DNA of 64,000 nt from Aspidiotus rigidus. Lineage: Eukaryota > Arthropoda > Insecta > Hemiptera > Diaspididae. This document shows, piece after piece, positions 46,121 through 56,819 of this stretch. A program made the position numbers and the translations under genes. Position 1 is the stretch's first letter; each line of letters opens with the position of its first letter. The notes beneath the pieces are model-generated. The model did not search any database. It saw only the letters and a program-made list of their open reading frames with translations, and had not been told where the DNA came from. The DNA lies in the NCBI GenBank assembly GCA_035079385.1, contig JAVHKY010000049.1, positions 62,001-126,000 of the forward strand. Reading direction: 5' to 3'.

Positions 46121-49100
46121 GTATTCTACAAAAGTCGGCATCAATTTCGAACGTCTCATACCCAGCAACAATATACTTGGGGAATACTAAAAAGCACGAA
46201 AAGAAAAGGGGCTTGAACAAAAAACAGCAGCACGAAAAAATCATCCAAGATAACAAAATAAAGTGGTGGTAACGAAAAGTAAAGCACACGAAATTTTCGA
46301 GTATGCTCACAAAAAAAAAAGAAAAAGAAATACAAAAAATTTTCAGAGTGTTTTCACAAAAAATAATAAATAAATAAAAAATAATAATAACAATAAAAAA
46401 GGAATGAAAGCTTGCCCGACAGCTAATCTTTAAATGAAATTTTATACATAGGTAGTCAGGTAGTGGAAACGAAATCCAGATTCAAAAAATGGCACTCCAT
46501 TCGTCAATATACCAGATATTTCTTTGCCGCTATGGACAGCCGCTTATCAGTGGGCTGCAGCTGATAAAGCAATTCTGCAACGCCCTCACAAAAGGAAGAA
46601 AGTTGTATGGAGTACTTTGTGGCCACAGGAAGTAGTAAGAAATAAAAGAATGTCTGGATTATAGTTATCAACAGAAGAAATTTGTGGGAATCAAAATGCT
46701 CATGCCCCCTTGTTTTGAGAAGTTTGCAGTGTAAGCATACGGTAGGGGCATTCGGTAGGGATGTGCATCCGGTTGAAGCTACTATCAGTGCCACCTGAAG
46801 CGAAAACATTTCAAATTGGGCAAAAAAGAGAAGGTGGCAGGCCGAGTTAAGCCGAATGCACTCTCGTGTTCCAATACATATGATTTTTTAGCTTTCAACT
46901 TATTTCAGAATTGAACGGCTTTCTTTTGTTTCAATTAAATTTTTGGTTAAAAGTTTTAATTTTTTGTGATTTTTTTGTTTTTTCGTTTAATGTACTTCTT
47001 TCATGTTCATGTACCATTTGTAATGTTCACTTTTATTTTTTTTTCATGAAATGATTCTTAACCGCTTAAAGACTTTTTTTTTTTCGTGATTTCGGACTTT
47101 TCATTTCGTGCGAAAAAATCCCGCCCAATCCGTATACTTTGGGCGCCTGTCGACCTCAACATATTATTTCCTTTTCTTGACAGCAAGGGCGTGACCAGCG
47201 ATAAACTGTTCCACCACGATTTAAATTTTGGATTGGCTGCGTTAAAAGTTATGCGAATACTGAGCCATAATATATTCTCATGATGACTTTATGATTAATG
47301 CTTTGAAAGCGTTGTACCACCTCACCCTGTCATTCGTTCTGGGTAGGTCATGAGTAACGCTTTCGTAACAGTTCCAAAGCTAAATTGAAAATATCGGAGG
47401 CTGATGATTGTCTCTCGTCTCCCTGTCCGCCCACGTTTCTTCCACAAAATCCAGGATGGGGTATGATTCTTTCGAAATGACTTATTCTGCAACCAAAGCA
47501 TCTTATACAACGGCAGCTTTAGCCAACCGGTGGTGCAAATTCTGGAGCAATCAGGTATCGCATTTTTGAGCGCAAAATCTGCATATCGCTTTCAAATATA
47601 TTCGAGCCCATGTCCTGAATTTTCAACTTGCTACGAGTCGGTGAAAAATAAATTTTCTAGGTGAATTGTCCTCTCGGTGAAAAAAAAAAAAAAAAAAAAC
47701 GGTGAACTTTCCTCTGGTGAACACGACTGGCACTAGAGGCTTAACTTCTTTCTTGACTTCATTGTGGTACTCGTGTCCGTCAATAATTTCAGCATTCTTG
47801 GCGTAAAAATAGTGTAGAGAGCCTATCCTCTCATCGTCGTGTTCGAAAATGACGTTTAGAAAGAGAATATAGGTACCTAACTCGCATACCATTCTACGAT
47901 GATGTGTACCTCGATCAGAAGAGAGGAAATCCGTGCAAGTCATCCGAGATTCCTTCACCATCAGTACGTACGCTTAAAGACTTTCATTAAATCGAATATT
48001 TATCGATATGATGTGTTTGCTGTTAATAATCTATCATCGCAAGCAGTATGATTGTGCGTAAATTTCTACTATTTGCCACCTATGAAGAGGTCAGATATCA
48101 TCTCGAGAGTACCTCTTATAATTTTCAAATGCTAAATCATATAGAAGCGAAGCGCTCTATAATTTATATGATGTACAAGGCACATTTTACGTAAATAATA
48201 CACTGTAATACGGTACCTATATGCTCCTTCCGCGTACGAGGGTATTTGCCAACATCGCTGCCTTATCTTCGATTTAAGAAATATAATCGCCACGAGAAGA
48301 AACATAATCTTGACATCTTCGACAGCCATCCTTACGATTCGTACCTGGTAAACGGATCTGGTTTCTCTCTTCAAGTTGTGTACATTGGTGGCGGTGGCGC
48401 GGTGTCCGGTTTTGTTTTCTTACTTTTCAATTAACCCTATGGTAATGCTCGCCGTAAGGAGCAATAAAATATAAACGCATTTACATGGGCGTTTTTCTGA
48501 CCGAAAGAGCTTCCTCGACAATCTCTTGAAATATATAGCTGATTATTTTGCCTTCCGGCAGCGTAAAATCAAGTCGCTCGTATTGCATTGTCTTTCTACG
48601 TATGTGTACACGCTGCACAATTGTCACCGCAACGGTGGTGCATCGTACGACGCGACAAACATCCGCGTCCACAATTGATGGCGTACGTGAGAGCATGCCA
48701 GTATCAAACCACCCAACCAGACGCCCAACTATTTGACGAAAAAATCGAGTAAATAAACGACTTCCAGTGGTCTAGCCTAAATAATGCTAACAGAGAACGT
48801 GGAAAGCAGCAATAACAAATACAAAAAGAAAGAAAGAAAAAAAAGTTAGATACAGAAGAGGAGGAAAAATACATTTCGAGAAATAATTGGACCGTGTTTG
48901 TGGGATGTAGGACAAGGAGAATTGCCGACGGCGAAATACAAATATAAGAGACCCCTCTAACCAAGTATACTGCAAGAAAAAACGACGATAAATTAACAGA
49001 TCTGCCTTCGGTACCTAGTTATTATAACATTCCTACCGTAATTAAGCGCCAAACGAAGGTATTTGCAGATGATTCATTTTATTGAACTCCAATTTGTGCG

Positions 49101-50147
49101 TAAATTTATTATTTTGTGATGCTGACGCTCACGTCACTATCCCTACTTTTTATTTGCATACGGTACCGTATTGATGTGTAATCATCGCAGCCTTCATCGA
49201 CCATCGACAAAGTCGTTCCCACTCGTCGGCTTGTCGAAGCTGATACGGGACTCGAACGATGAAAAAATAAATGACCGTATCATTCGCGGCTGCAATTTTC
49301 TGCATGAATATGGGCGTAGAAAAGTAATTGACTATAGAAAAATTGCTTCGAATTTTGTCCGAGCACCTGGCCAAAGAGTCGGGGGAGTGACCGGATTAAG
49401 TGTTCGTATTAATCGCGTTTCGTCACATCCAGCTCTATTTCTAGTCGCAAAGAAAATCCTCCAGGGTATACAGTAGGTTTAATACGTAACAAATTCACGC
49501 ACAGGTAACGAATTGGGATTTCTGGACAATATCACGGATTGTGTAACCAATTCAGGGACGGTATTACGAGTGATTAAATCGTGGAGAAAATGCGGCAAGT
49601 GATCGAATAACTGACCAAGAACCTGCTTTTACCAAAAAATATTTGCAGGTGCAGGCGTAAATTAGTTTTGGCATTGAAAACCGTCTAGAAATACGGTCTC
49701 GATGGCACTTAAGAACTACTGTATGGTCGCTGAACCATAATTAAACTGTCGTAGAAATTAGACGTTTGGGAACTGGTCAACCCAAAAGAGAGGTACTTTT
49801 TTCATTGAACATTCGGTTCGTGATTCGGATTTGAGAGAGGCATATTTGAAGTGTAGTAACGACGAATTGATCATGAAACTATAATGAGGGAGTAGAGACT
49901 TATACGGTTAAACATACACGAGGTGAACATCTAAATTTGATTGAAATATTGGTGTCTTCTTTTTTTTATTAACCTCATTTGTTTCGCCATCCTCCCACTC
50001 TCATCTCTTTAATCAGAATTGTATGAACATTTCTAATTTACGGTTATGAGGATGCTGGGAAAAATTTCTCGAGTTTTTAAAAGATGAACGATGTACAGGC
50101 GAAATAAAAATTAGATGAATGAAATTGAACGTTTCCATATAAGAACA
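46121..50147. other. No gene recognised
   Basis: 46.1-46.5 kb is A-rich; 46.9-47.1 kb is T-rich; A-run at about 47680-47699. Frames at 46809-46504 (-), 47961-47623 (-), 48964-48704 (-) and 49171-49476 (+) have no recognised motif. No tRNA or rRNA signal seen. Confidence 0.4.
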
Positions 50148-50207
50148 AACATACATACATACATACATACATACATACATAGACACATACATACATACAT
50201 ACATACA
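50148..50207. repeat. CATA microsatellite
   Basis: About fourteen CATA tetramers, interrupted by AGACA at about 50180. Confidence 0.97.
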
Positions 50208-51625
50208 ACTTCAACAAAAAAGATGAAGGAGAGAGTGGACTCATGAAAACTGTAATCAAATAAGGTAAGGTATGTAACAAGAATTAGTTGAGATTTGTAA
50301 TGAACCAACCGGATAAGCTAATCTATTGTGAGCGAAAAGTGGAAATCAAAAAATGCTTACGCAGCCGCGTAAGCAACACACGACTTTTCACCTGTATCTA
50401 CAATCAAGTTTTTTGCTTAAATTTTAACTCTAGTACTCCAATTTATTCAATGAATCGTTTTCTCAATAAGATACACACATCCTCACCATCTCTTGCCTCT
50501 CTAATTCATTCTTGATCATCTCCGATTCTTAAGCATCTTTTAATGTTGGTTGTTGTAGACTCACACACACACCCATCTCATCACTTATATCCTTCTTTCA
50601 TGCTCTCATTGCGATTCTGATACCTTCCTCATTCAACATATCTTTTTCCTCACCATCTCTCACCCCTCTACTCATAATTCATTCTTGATCATCTATTCCC
50701 GAGCATCATTCTATGTTATTTCCAGCTGCTTTTCTCTTCATGCAATCATAATTTGTATTCACGCTCTCATCGCAATCTATGAGAGAATAACCGAAAAATG
50801 TTATTGAAAATAAAAAGAAGCGGGAAAAGCCTCTTTTTATTTTCAAAACTGTGTCGTCCTTGCACGTATAAAAAGCTTTTTCCTTGAAAAATGTTATCTT
50901 TAAGAGGATTACAAGCGCACACTTATGGATGAAAACTCAAAAGAGTTATGCAATAGCAACCGCCCCACCCCATTTTGCAAGCATGGGAGCAAGAACATCG
51001 CGTCACCTTAAACCGGAGTATTTCAAAAGAATTTGGTGTTGGAATTAAAGTGTTATTGAAAACTAAGTTGTGTACTTCGCGTAGTCTCATGTTGCTGCCG
51101 CAGAGTGTGAATAAGGGTTAGCCACAGAATCAGTCACCCTAGCCTCACACACATACACTTCTCATCCCTCATCTTATGCTTCTCTCATGCTCTCATTCCC
51201 TCTCCCACATCTGAACTCAATAACAACACCAAGCTTATTATAACTCCCTAATGACAGGCTCTTATTAGCTCATTAATTGAAAAAAAAATTAAAAGAAAAG
51301 AAATAAAATGAAACATGAAAGATTATACGCAAAGGATCGCTCACCAATACTATAGCATATCCTTACATAACATTCATTCATGAGAAACTCAACACAAACG
51401 AGCGAATCTTTCACACATATAAAACCATTTCATCACTTAAAAAAATGACAAAATTATACGCAAAGGATTGTTGCACTAATACTATTAACACCAGACTCAA
51501 CACGAACGAACACATCCTTAAAATTCATTCATAAAGAGCGTATCGCCTTACGTGTGTGTGAACAGGTAACCCAAAAAATGAATAAAACTAGCTACAACTA
51601 CACTGACAATCTACGTAATCACACC
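50208..51625. other. No gene; C/T-rich repeated phrases
   Basis: Loose repetition of TCATTCTTGATCATCT (50506 and 50679 areas) and of ATTATACGCAAAGGATYG (about 51324 and 51453), each two copies. No coding signal. Confidence 0.5.
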
Positions 51626-51846
51626 TTTTTTTTTTTTTTTTTTTTTTTTTCTTTTGTTACTATTATTTAATTTTAATTTTCCATCGCAAATTATTATTAT
51701 TATTTTTAATACTTAATTTTCTCTTTATTACTGTCTTTAGTTTGATAATTTTGTCCTTTTTTTTTTTTTTTTTTTTTTTTTCTTTTGTTTTTATGATTTA
51801 GTAGCAATAAATATGGTTGGATTGTTTAAAAAAAAAAAAAAAAAAA
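51626..51846 (+). mobile_element. LINE-type 3' tail, copy 1
   Basis: Two T-runs (51626-51650, 51757-51781), each followed by CTTTTGTT, lead to AATAAATATGGTTGGATTGTTT and an A-run ending at about 51846. The ATGGTTGGAT-plus-A-run ending is repeated at 52976-53000. No coding part is attached. Confidence 0.55.
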
Positions 51847-52711
51847 GGTTACCCTTCGCTTTTGATGACGAAAGCGATTACCTGAAGTTTAGTACTACAA
51901 AATATTAGTAGCTCGAATATTTGCAAATTTCATCAAATTAGTTCACGCTTCAATTTGAGATTTCTCACGAACCAGACATCGTATCAACACCAAAAGTTCA
52001 CAATTACATTTTTAGACGTGTAAATTACAATATATCAACATTTGAAAAAAATTGAACCAACCATATCAGAGTTATAGGAGTGGGGAATTGTTTTTTTTAA
52101 TTGGGTATATCTGGAGAACTACTGATCCAATCGTCAAAAAAAATGCAGGTGCACAACTTCAGATATAACACTACAACTTGACCAAGTTTCAAGAAAATCC
52201 ATCCAGTAGTCTCGGAGGAGAAGTCCGGACAGATTTTGATCCATATATATATAAGGAAACCTGAATTTTTTTAATGACGTAGCGATGATCTATGGCCTCT
52301 AAAACGTCGAGAAAGTTCATTTCCCCTCCTTTCTGCCACAACTGTGACGGGTGTAATACTCGCTTTTCTACGAAAAGTCGGTAAAATGAAGAAACCAGAA
52401 TGAGGGACACTTGTATAGTAATAATCATCATCGTAGGGGTCTCATAACCATGATTCATAGCCGGCCGCCAGGAAAATTTCGCGCCACTGCTTCAAAGGAA
52501 TCATGATACCCTGAAAGAAGATATACTGGAAACTGAGTAACGGTATCAGGTGGACGTGGGGTCTGATCTTGCCAAATCCCTTTCAATTCATTTGTCCCTT
52601 TGATTTCAGGTCAAATTGACCTACCTCCTTCCATCAACATTTAAATTCAATTCATTTTTTCCGTTTTTCCTTCGAGGTAAGGCCCATCAGTAGCGATCCT
52701 CTTTCCAACCC
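51847..52711. other. No gene recognised; decayed repeat
   Basis: A segment at 52090-52260 (GGAGAACTACTGATCCAATCG, ACCAAGTTTCAAGAAAATCCATCCAG) has the look of an old dispersed repeat. The minus frame 52458-52189 has no known motif. Confidence 0.4.
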
Positions 52712-53000
52712 CCCTTTTTTTTTTTTTTTTTTTTTTAATATGATTTACTTTCTTTAAATTCTAAAGAGCGATCAAATCATACTCTTTTAATACAAGAAAT
52801 CAAACTCGGCTCCAGTCCTTACAACGGATTGCTATGTCGGAGTATTATTCACTTTTTTTTTTTTTTACATTTATGCATATGTGTGTAATTTCCCCCCCTT
52901 TTTTTTTGTTTTGTTTTATATTGTTTTGTTTTTGTTTTTGTTTTTTTTTTGTGTTTTTGTTTTATAATTTTTCTCTATGGTTGGATGTAATAAAAAAAAA
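52712..53000 (+). mobile_element. LINE-type 3' tail, copy 2
   Basis: Same layout as 51626-51846: a long T-run (about 52715-52737), T-rich and GTTTT-rich sequence, then ATGGTTGGATGTAATAAA and an A-run at 52992-53000. Confidence 0.5.
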
Positions 53001-53038
53001 AGTCAACCTTTCCAAATTTTTAATCGACCTGAAATAAA

Positions 53039-53312
53039 CAGAGAAGAGATGTTTAACTCTTAGTTAATTTTAAAGACAAAAAAAGCATATATTTGCCACG
53101 TTGGCGCTGCAATCGCCGTTGTATATCACCACTACTACACATGTATACGGATATTATTTACTACTACACTGAAATATATTTGGAATGCTGCAAACACTGC
53201 CGCTGCAGCGCACTTTTTAACCAATAATAACAAAGCGATCACAACGCTCACGTGGCAAATATACGCGTTTTTTGTCCTTAATTTTTGCGTTAAAATTACC
53301 ATCTCTTCTCTG
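53039..53312. mobile_element. hAT-type MITE with perfect 8-bp target duplication
   Basis: TIR CAGAGAAGAGATG (53039-53051) is inverted at 53300-53312. Arms extend imperfectly (TTAATTTTAAAGACAAAAAA / TTTTTTGTCCTTAATTTTT; CATATATTTGCCACGT / ACGTGGCAAATATACG). GAAATAAA flanks both ends exactly (53031-53038 and 53313-53320). CAGAG ends plus an 8-bp TSD fit the hAT superfamily. No ORF. It interrupts a GTCGA-type satellite relic. Confidence 0.9.
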
Positions 53313-53320
53313 GAAATAAA

Positions 53321-53775
53321 TTGCTCTGTCCCGTCAATTAAAAGTCAATTTGTAGCGCTCTAGAAATGTACGTACATTAACTTTGAATCGGCCTCAAATC
53401 AATGTTGAAATTCCAAGTCTTAAAACTTAACTTCGACTAATTAGTCACATCAATTTGGAATCTAGCATCAAATATTATAAACGATAATACGCGATATTCT
53501 CGTAAATTTCGTGGTCTCAACTGGCTTGCGACGACGGACGAAACTAACTACAGATGTGACTGTGAATTTATCGACAATCCAAGCAAGCCGACTATGGCAC
53601 TACATCACCGTTACGTGACCCAAAGCGCTCAATGTATTTGGATAGCAGTTTCTGGTATTATCGTTCATCCTATTTGCTAGCATATTGTGAAGTTTGGCTA
53701 AGCCCAGGAGTAGATTTGAAATGTGGCAACACTGTTGACGTCAAATCGACGTCGATCTGGAGTCGACATGGTTCA
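53321..53775. repeat. GTCGA-type satellite relic
   Basis: 53321-53420 (CCGTCAATTAAAAGTCAATTTG, CATTAACTTTGAATCGGCC) continues the satellite broken by the MITE. 53735-53775 has a denser GTCAAATCGACGTCGATC patch. Strongly diverged; the stretch between is unremarkable. Confidence 0.5.
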
Positions 53776-54749
53776 TCGGAAATAATAACATTGAATATCT
53801 GGAAAATGAATTTTGGACATGGATAATATGCCTTTCTGAGGACGCTACCTGACTAACGTTTTCTTCATATAAAAGATGTTAAGCTGGTAATAACGTGATC
53901 GAGGTTAAGGGTGATATGACGTCACAAAAGTGTGAATGTCTTGAGGTTAGGAGTGATGACGTCACAGAGTGATTTCAATGATGCTATGAGTTGATGACAA
54001 CACAAAAGTGTATCATAAATAAGTAAAATTAACGTATAACATTGTAAATTCAGATAATAGAAATTGGAAGATACATGATAATACCACAGATAATATAATA
54101 CCAACATAAACAAGAGTGACGGGAAATCGAACCGGGCGTCCGCTTGGATCGCTAACAACGCGTGTGACTCGTTGGACAGTAGTGCTGGTACTTCTGAGGA
54201 AATCGTAAGAGATATCAAAATTAAGGCCGTGTATGGGAGAAAAATGAAAAATTTGGCATTATCTCTTAAATGAAGTAGAATTAAACGTTTCGTCATCTCA
54301 TATAATTTGTAGAATGTGGTTTGTGGACATCTTTCATGGAATGTCAAGAAGTCAAATCTGCTTTGTTCAAGTGTTATTTCAATTTTTCACTTTCCTCCCC
54401 TGTACGGCCATAGTTTTAATACCTGTTACGATTTCTCTCCGCTGCAGCGGAACGCTAGCGCTGCACGGTTCGAAAGGAGGACAGGTTCTGGTGATGAATG
54501 TTTTCGGCGTGTGCGGAGGGAGTGTGGCGACTGCTCTTCCCTGTGTTGCGGCGTTTGTATTGACCTAATTGAGCTACCAACCTTTCTATCTTTCTGTCTT
54601 TCCTTATCTATTTTCTACACGTTTCTTCCTCATCCAAAAGTCAATTCTTTTTCTTTATCTGTTTTCGTATACTTTTTCTTTTCCTATCTCTTCACTCTTG
54701 TCGTTTGCTCAAGAAAGAGCGCATATCGCGTGTTCGAGGCATTTACGAA
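53776..54749. other. No gene recognised
   Basis: Short repeated phrase GTGATGACGTCACA/GTGATATGACGTCACA near 53910-53970. A weak tRNA B-box-like element (GGTTCGATTTCCC) on the minus strand near 54120-54140. Frames at 54347-53922 (-) and 54314-54568 (+) have no recognised motif. Confidence 0.4.
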
Positions 54750-55140
54750 TGATCTTTATTTTTCATATACTAGCCCCGGAAACGCCTCGCGTCCCAAATA
54801 TCTCGTTTACAGGAATTCTCCAATGCAATGATTGTCCCTTTATTTACATTGGGCAAACAGGACGGTCCTTAAATATTCGATTCAAAGAGCATATTGATGC
54901 CTTTGCTAAGAATTCACTCAAAAAATTTAAATTTGCAGTCCATCTTCTGGCGTCAGGACATTCACTTCGTAGGCCTTAGAATTTCCGCCTCCTAAACGAG
55001 GAGAGTTGTATGAGAAAACGCATCCCATTGGAAACCGTAAACATTTTTAAATTCACAGGCTCATCGTAAACGAGATCATCCCATCTTCTAGTCTCGCTGA
55101 TGCGTTGCAGGAATTGAACAATGATGAGTGTGATGAGTAA
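54750..55140 (+). pseudogene. Penelope-like element GIY-YIG endonuclease, C-terminal relic
   Basis: CNDCPFIYIGQTGRSLNIRF followed by KEHIDAFAKN (about 54825-54915) is a well-preserved GIY-YIG core, with the Cys pair typical of PLE endonucleases, then FAVHLLASGHSL. A TAG at 54977 and a frameshift near 55055 interrupt the tail, which resumes as NEIIPSS and ends TAA at 55138-55140. The RT is missing. It differs from the PLE at 2.3/9.7 kb and is closer in style to the 24.4-kb PLE. Confidence 0.87.
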
Positions 55141-55189
55141 TGACTGTGTTCTTTTGTACTTTTTATTTATATTTCTTTTACGACTCCTT

Positions 55190-55262
55190 GAGACAGTATC
55201 TCTTTGCCCTCACCCGTCGATATTGTATGACCGAAAGCGCTCGTGATTTCAATATTTTACAC
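55190..55262 (+). other. Relic of PLE terminal (hammerhead-like) sequence
   Basis: GAAAGCGCTCG at 55233-55243, followed by TGATTTCAATATTTTAC, 90 bp after the PLE ORF end. It is identical over 11 bases to the GAAA/stem III part of the 13.4-kb hammerhead-like core. The CTGATGA box is not intact here (CTTGAGA at about 55186). Confidence 0.45.
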
Positions 55263-55449
55263 AGTCGGTTTAGTAAGTAAAGTTTAAAAGTAAACGAACA
55301 AATTAAACTTATCGACGAAGTTTTAGATTACCCTTCGAAAGCAGTTGTATTGCTATTATTTGACAGTTTGGAAAGAAAGTTTTTCAAGTTTTATGGTTTA
55401 GTTATTAGACAGTGTCCCGGTGTTACATGAGCCTCATACTTCGGATCCC

Positions 55450-56060
55450 TGGAACGCTTCAAGTGGGTGACTGTGTATCGAATTCAGGTCAACGTCGATT
55501 TGAAGTCGACCACCTGTAGATTATCAAAGGAGAACGCATCGGATTGAAATCAACGCAACAGAGCATTTGATTTCAGGTCGATGAAGTCGACTCGGAATTG
55601 GCTCCAGGTCGACGTGAGTCGACTAGTCAACATTAAGAGGGAACTACAAATCGACTTGAAATCAACACAACAGAACCTCGTCGACTTTGGGCCGATGAAA
55701 AGATTTGTGACTCCGTCTACAGAAACCCGACTTACTGTTCAATTACAATTAGGAGAAAAGGAATCTTCCTTTCCCTGTAAAAGATCCTTTTCTCCTGATC
55801 GATATTCAACGCCAGGGTGGGTTTCTGTAAACGAGGTCACATTTTATGAAGTCGTCTCGAGATGGAGGTGGTAGGTAAGTTGAAGCTTAGACGATATATC
55901 GACGAAAGACTTCCAAGGAAGTAAATTTGGCGTTCATTATCGAAGTCGACCCAAAAACAATGTCAAATCGATGATCGGTATGGTTCATCGAATCGCCTCA
56001 CAGTCGACAAAATTTATGGAGAAATGATCGATCGTCCACATCATAATCGATAAATTGACT
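55450..56060. repeat. GTCGA-type satellite, inverted relative to 35.6 kb
   Basis: Blocks such as CAGGTCAACGTCGATTTGAAG, GGAACTACAAATCGACTTG and AAATCAACACAACAGA are reverse complements of blocks at 35.76-35.92 kb. The array is broken by the palindromic MITE at 55709-55838. Confidence 0.65.
55709..55838. mobile_element. Palindromic ~130-bp MITE, copy 1
   Basis: Ends GACTCCGTCTACAGAAAC and GTTTCTGTAAACGAGGTC are inverse repeats. An inner palindrome pairs AGGAGAAAAGGAATC with GATCCTTTTCTCCT, so nearly the whole element can fold. Second copy at 59912-60038. Confidence 0.85.
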
Positions 56061-56604
56061 TGCAGAACAGATCCATCAACTTTGGTGAAGGAATTATCAA
56101 TTTTTCTTTTTCGACATATTTCATTATCTTCACCAATCCCTTCTTCTTATTTCAGAATTCATTACCGTGCGAGACTCGAGCCGGAGACACTTCTCCCTCA
56201 AACCCAGACTTTATTTCCCTACGATCAAGGTCAAGTCCTACTTTCATATTTTCAATAAAATATGAAATTTATGAATACTAGTTACACAATGAAAGGGGAT
56301 GGCAGTCAAATATGGTCTGTATTTTGTACAACCTCGAAGAAATTTTTTTTTCACTTGTAATGGAAGCTCATCTTCTTACAAAACTGTTTTGTCCACCAGG
56401 ACTCTGGCTCTATACTAACCAAATAGTGCTTATGATACCCGTATATTCTTGAAAGAAACAACAGCCATGAATAGATACCAATGGAGCTGAGGCGAAAAAT
56501 CCCGGTCTATCTTGAATTTTAGCTCCCGACCAATAATACAAGCCCGTCAATTTGTGTTAAGATCTCCATAAAAGTTAGGAGGACAGCGTAGTGATGATAG
56601 TTTT

Positions 56605-56816
56605 AGCAGGGAACCCGCTATCCCTTTTGTTGGGGGTACTTTCAGGAAATTTTGGTCCGCGGGCGCGAGCGGTCCGAGGTTGATGACGTCACGGAGGGGG
56701 GATTGGAAAAATGTCGTCTCCTAAGCTATATATGATAAGAGGGGGCTTAGAAAAATTTCTACTATCGAGGCTAATATGATAGGAGGGACAATGGGAGGTA
56801 GAGAACCTGTTTTATG
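56605..56816 (+). mobile_element. Small relic of the hairpin-terminated family (copy 3)
   Basis: Left AGCAGG-GAA-CCCGCT (56605-56619), GC-rich CGCGGGCGCGAGCGG, two to three 45-bp minisatellite units (GCTATATATGATAAGAGGGG, 56729-56790), then GAACCTGTTTTATGG at 56803-56817 in the same orientation instead of inverted. Probably rearranged. Confidence 0.5.
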
Positions 56817-56819
56817 GAG

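Noticed and set aside
50013..50308. Three minus ORFs with MYVCMYVCMYVC repeats
   Set aside because: Direct translation of the CATA microsatellite.
54115..54180. tRNA-like B box (GGTTCGATTTCCC) on the minus strand, possible tRNA or SINE
   Set aside because: The T stem does not pair properly and no A box or acceptor stem is convincing.
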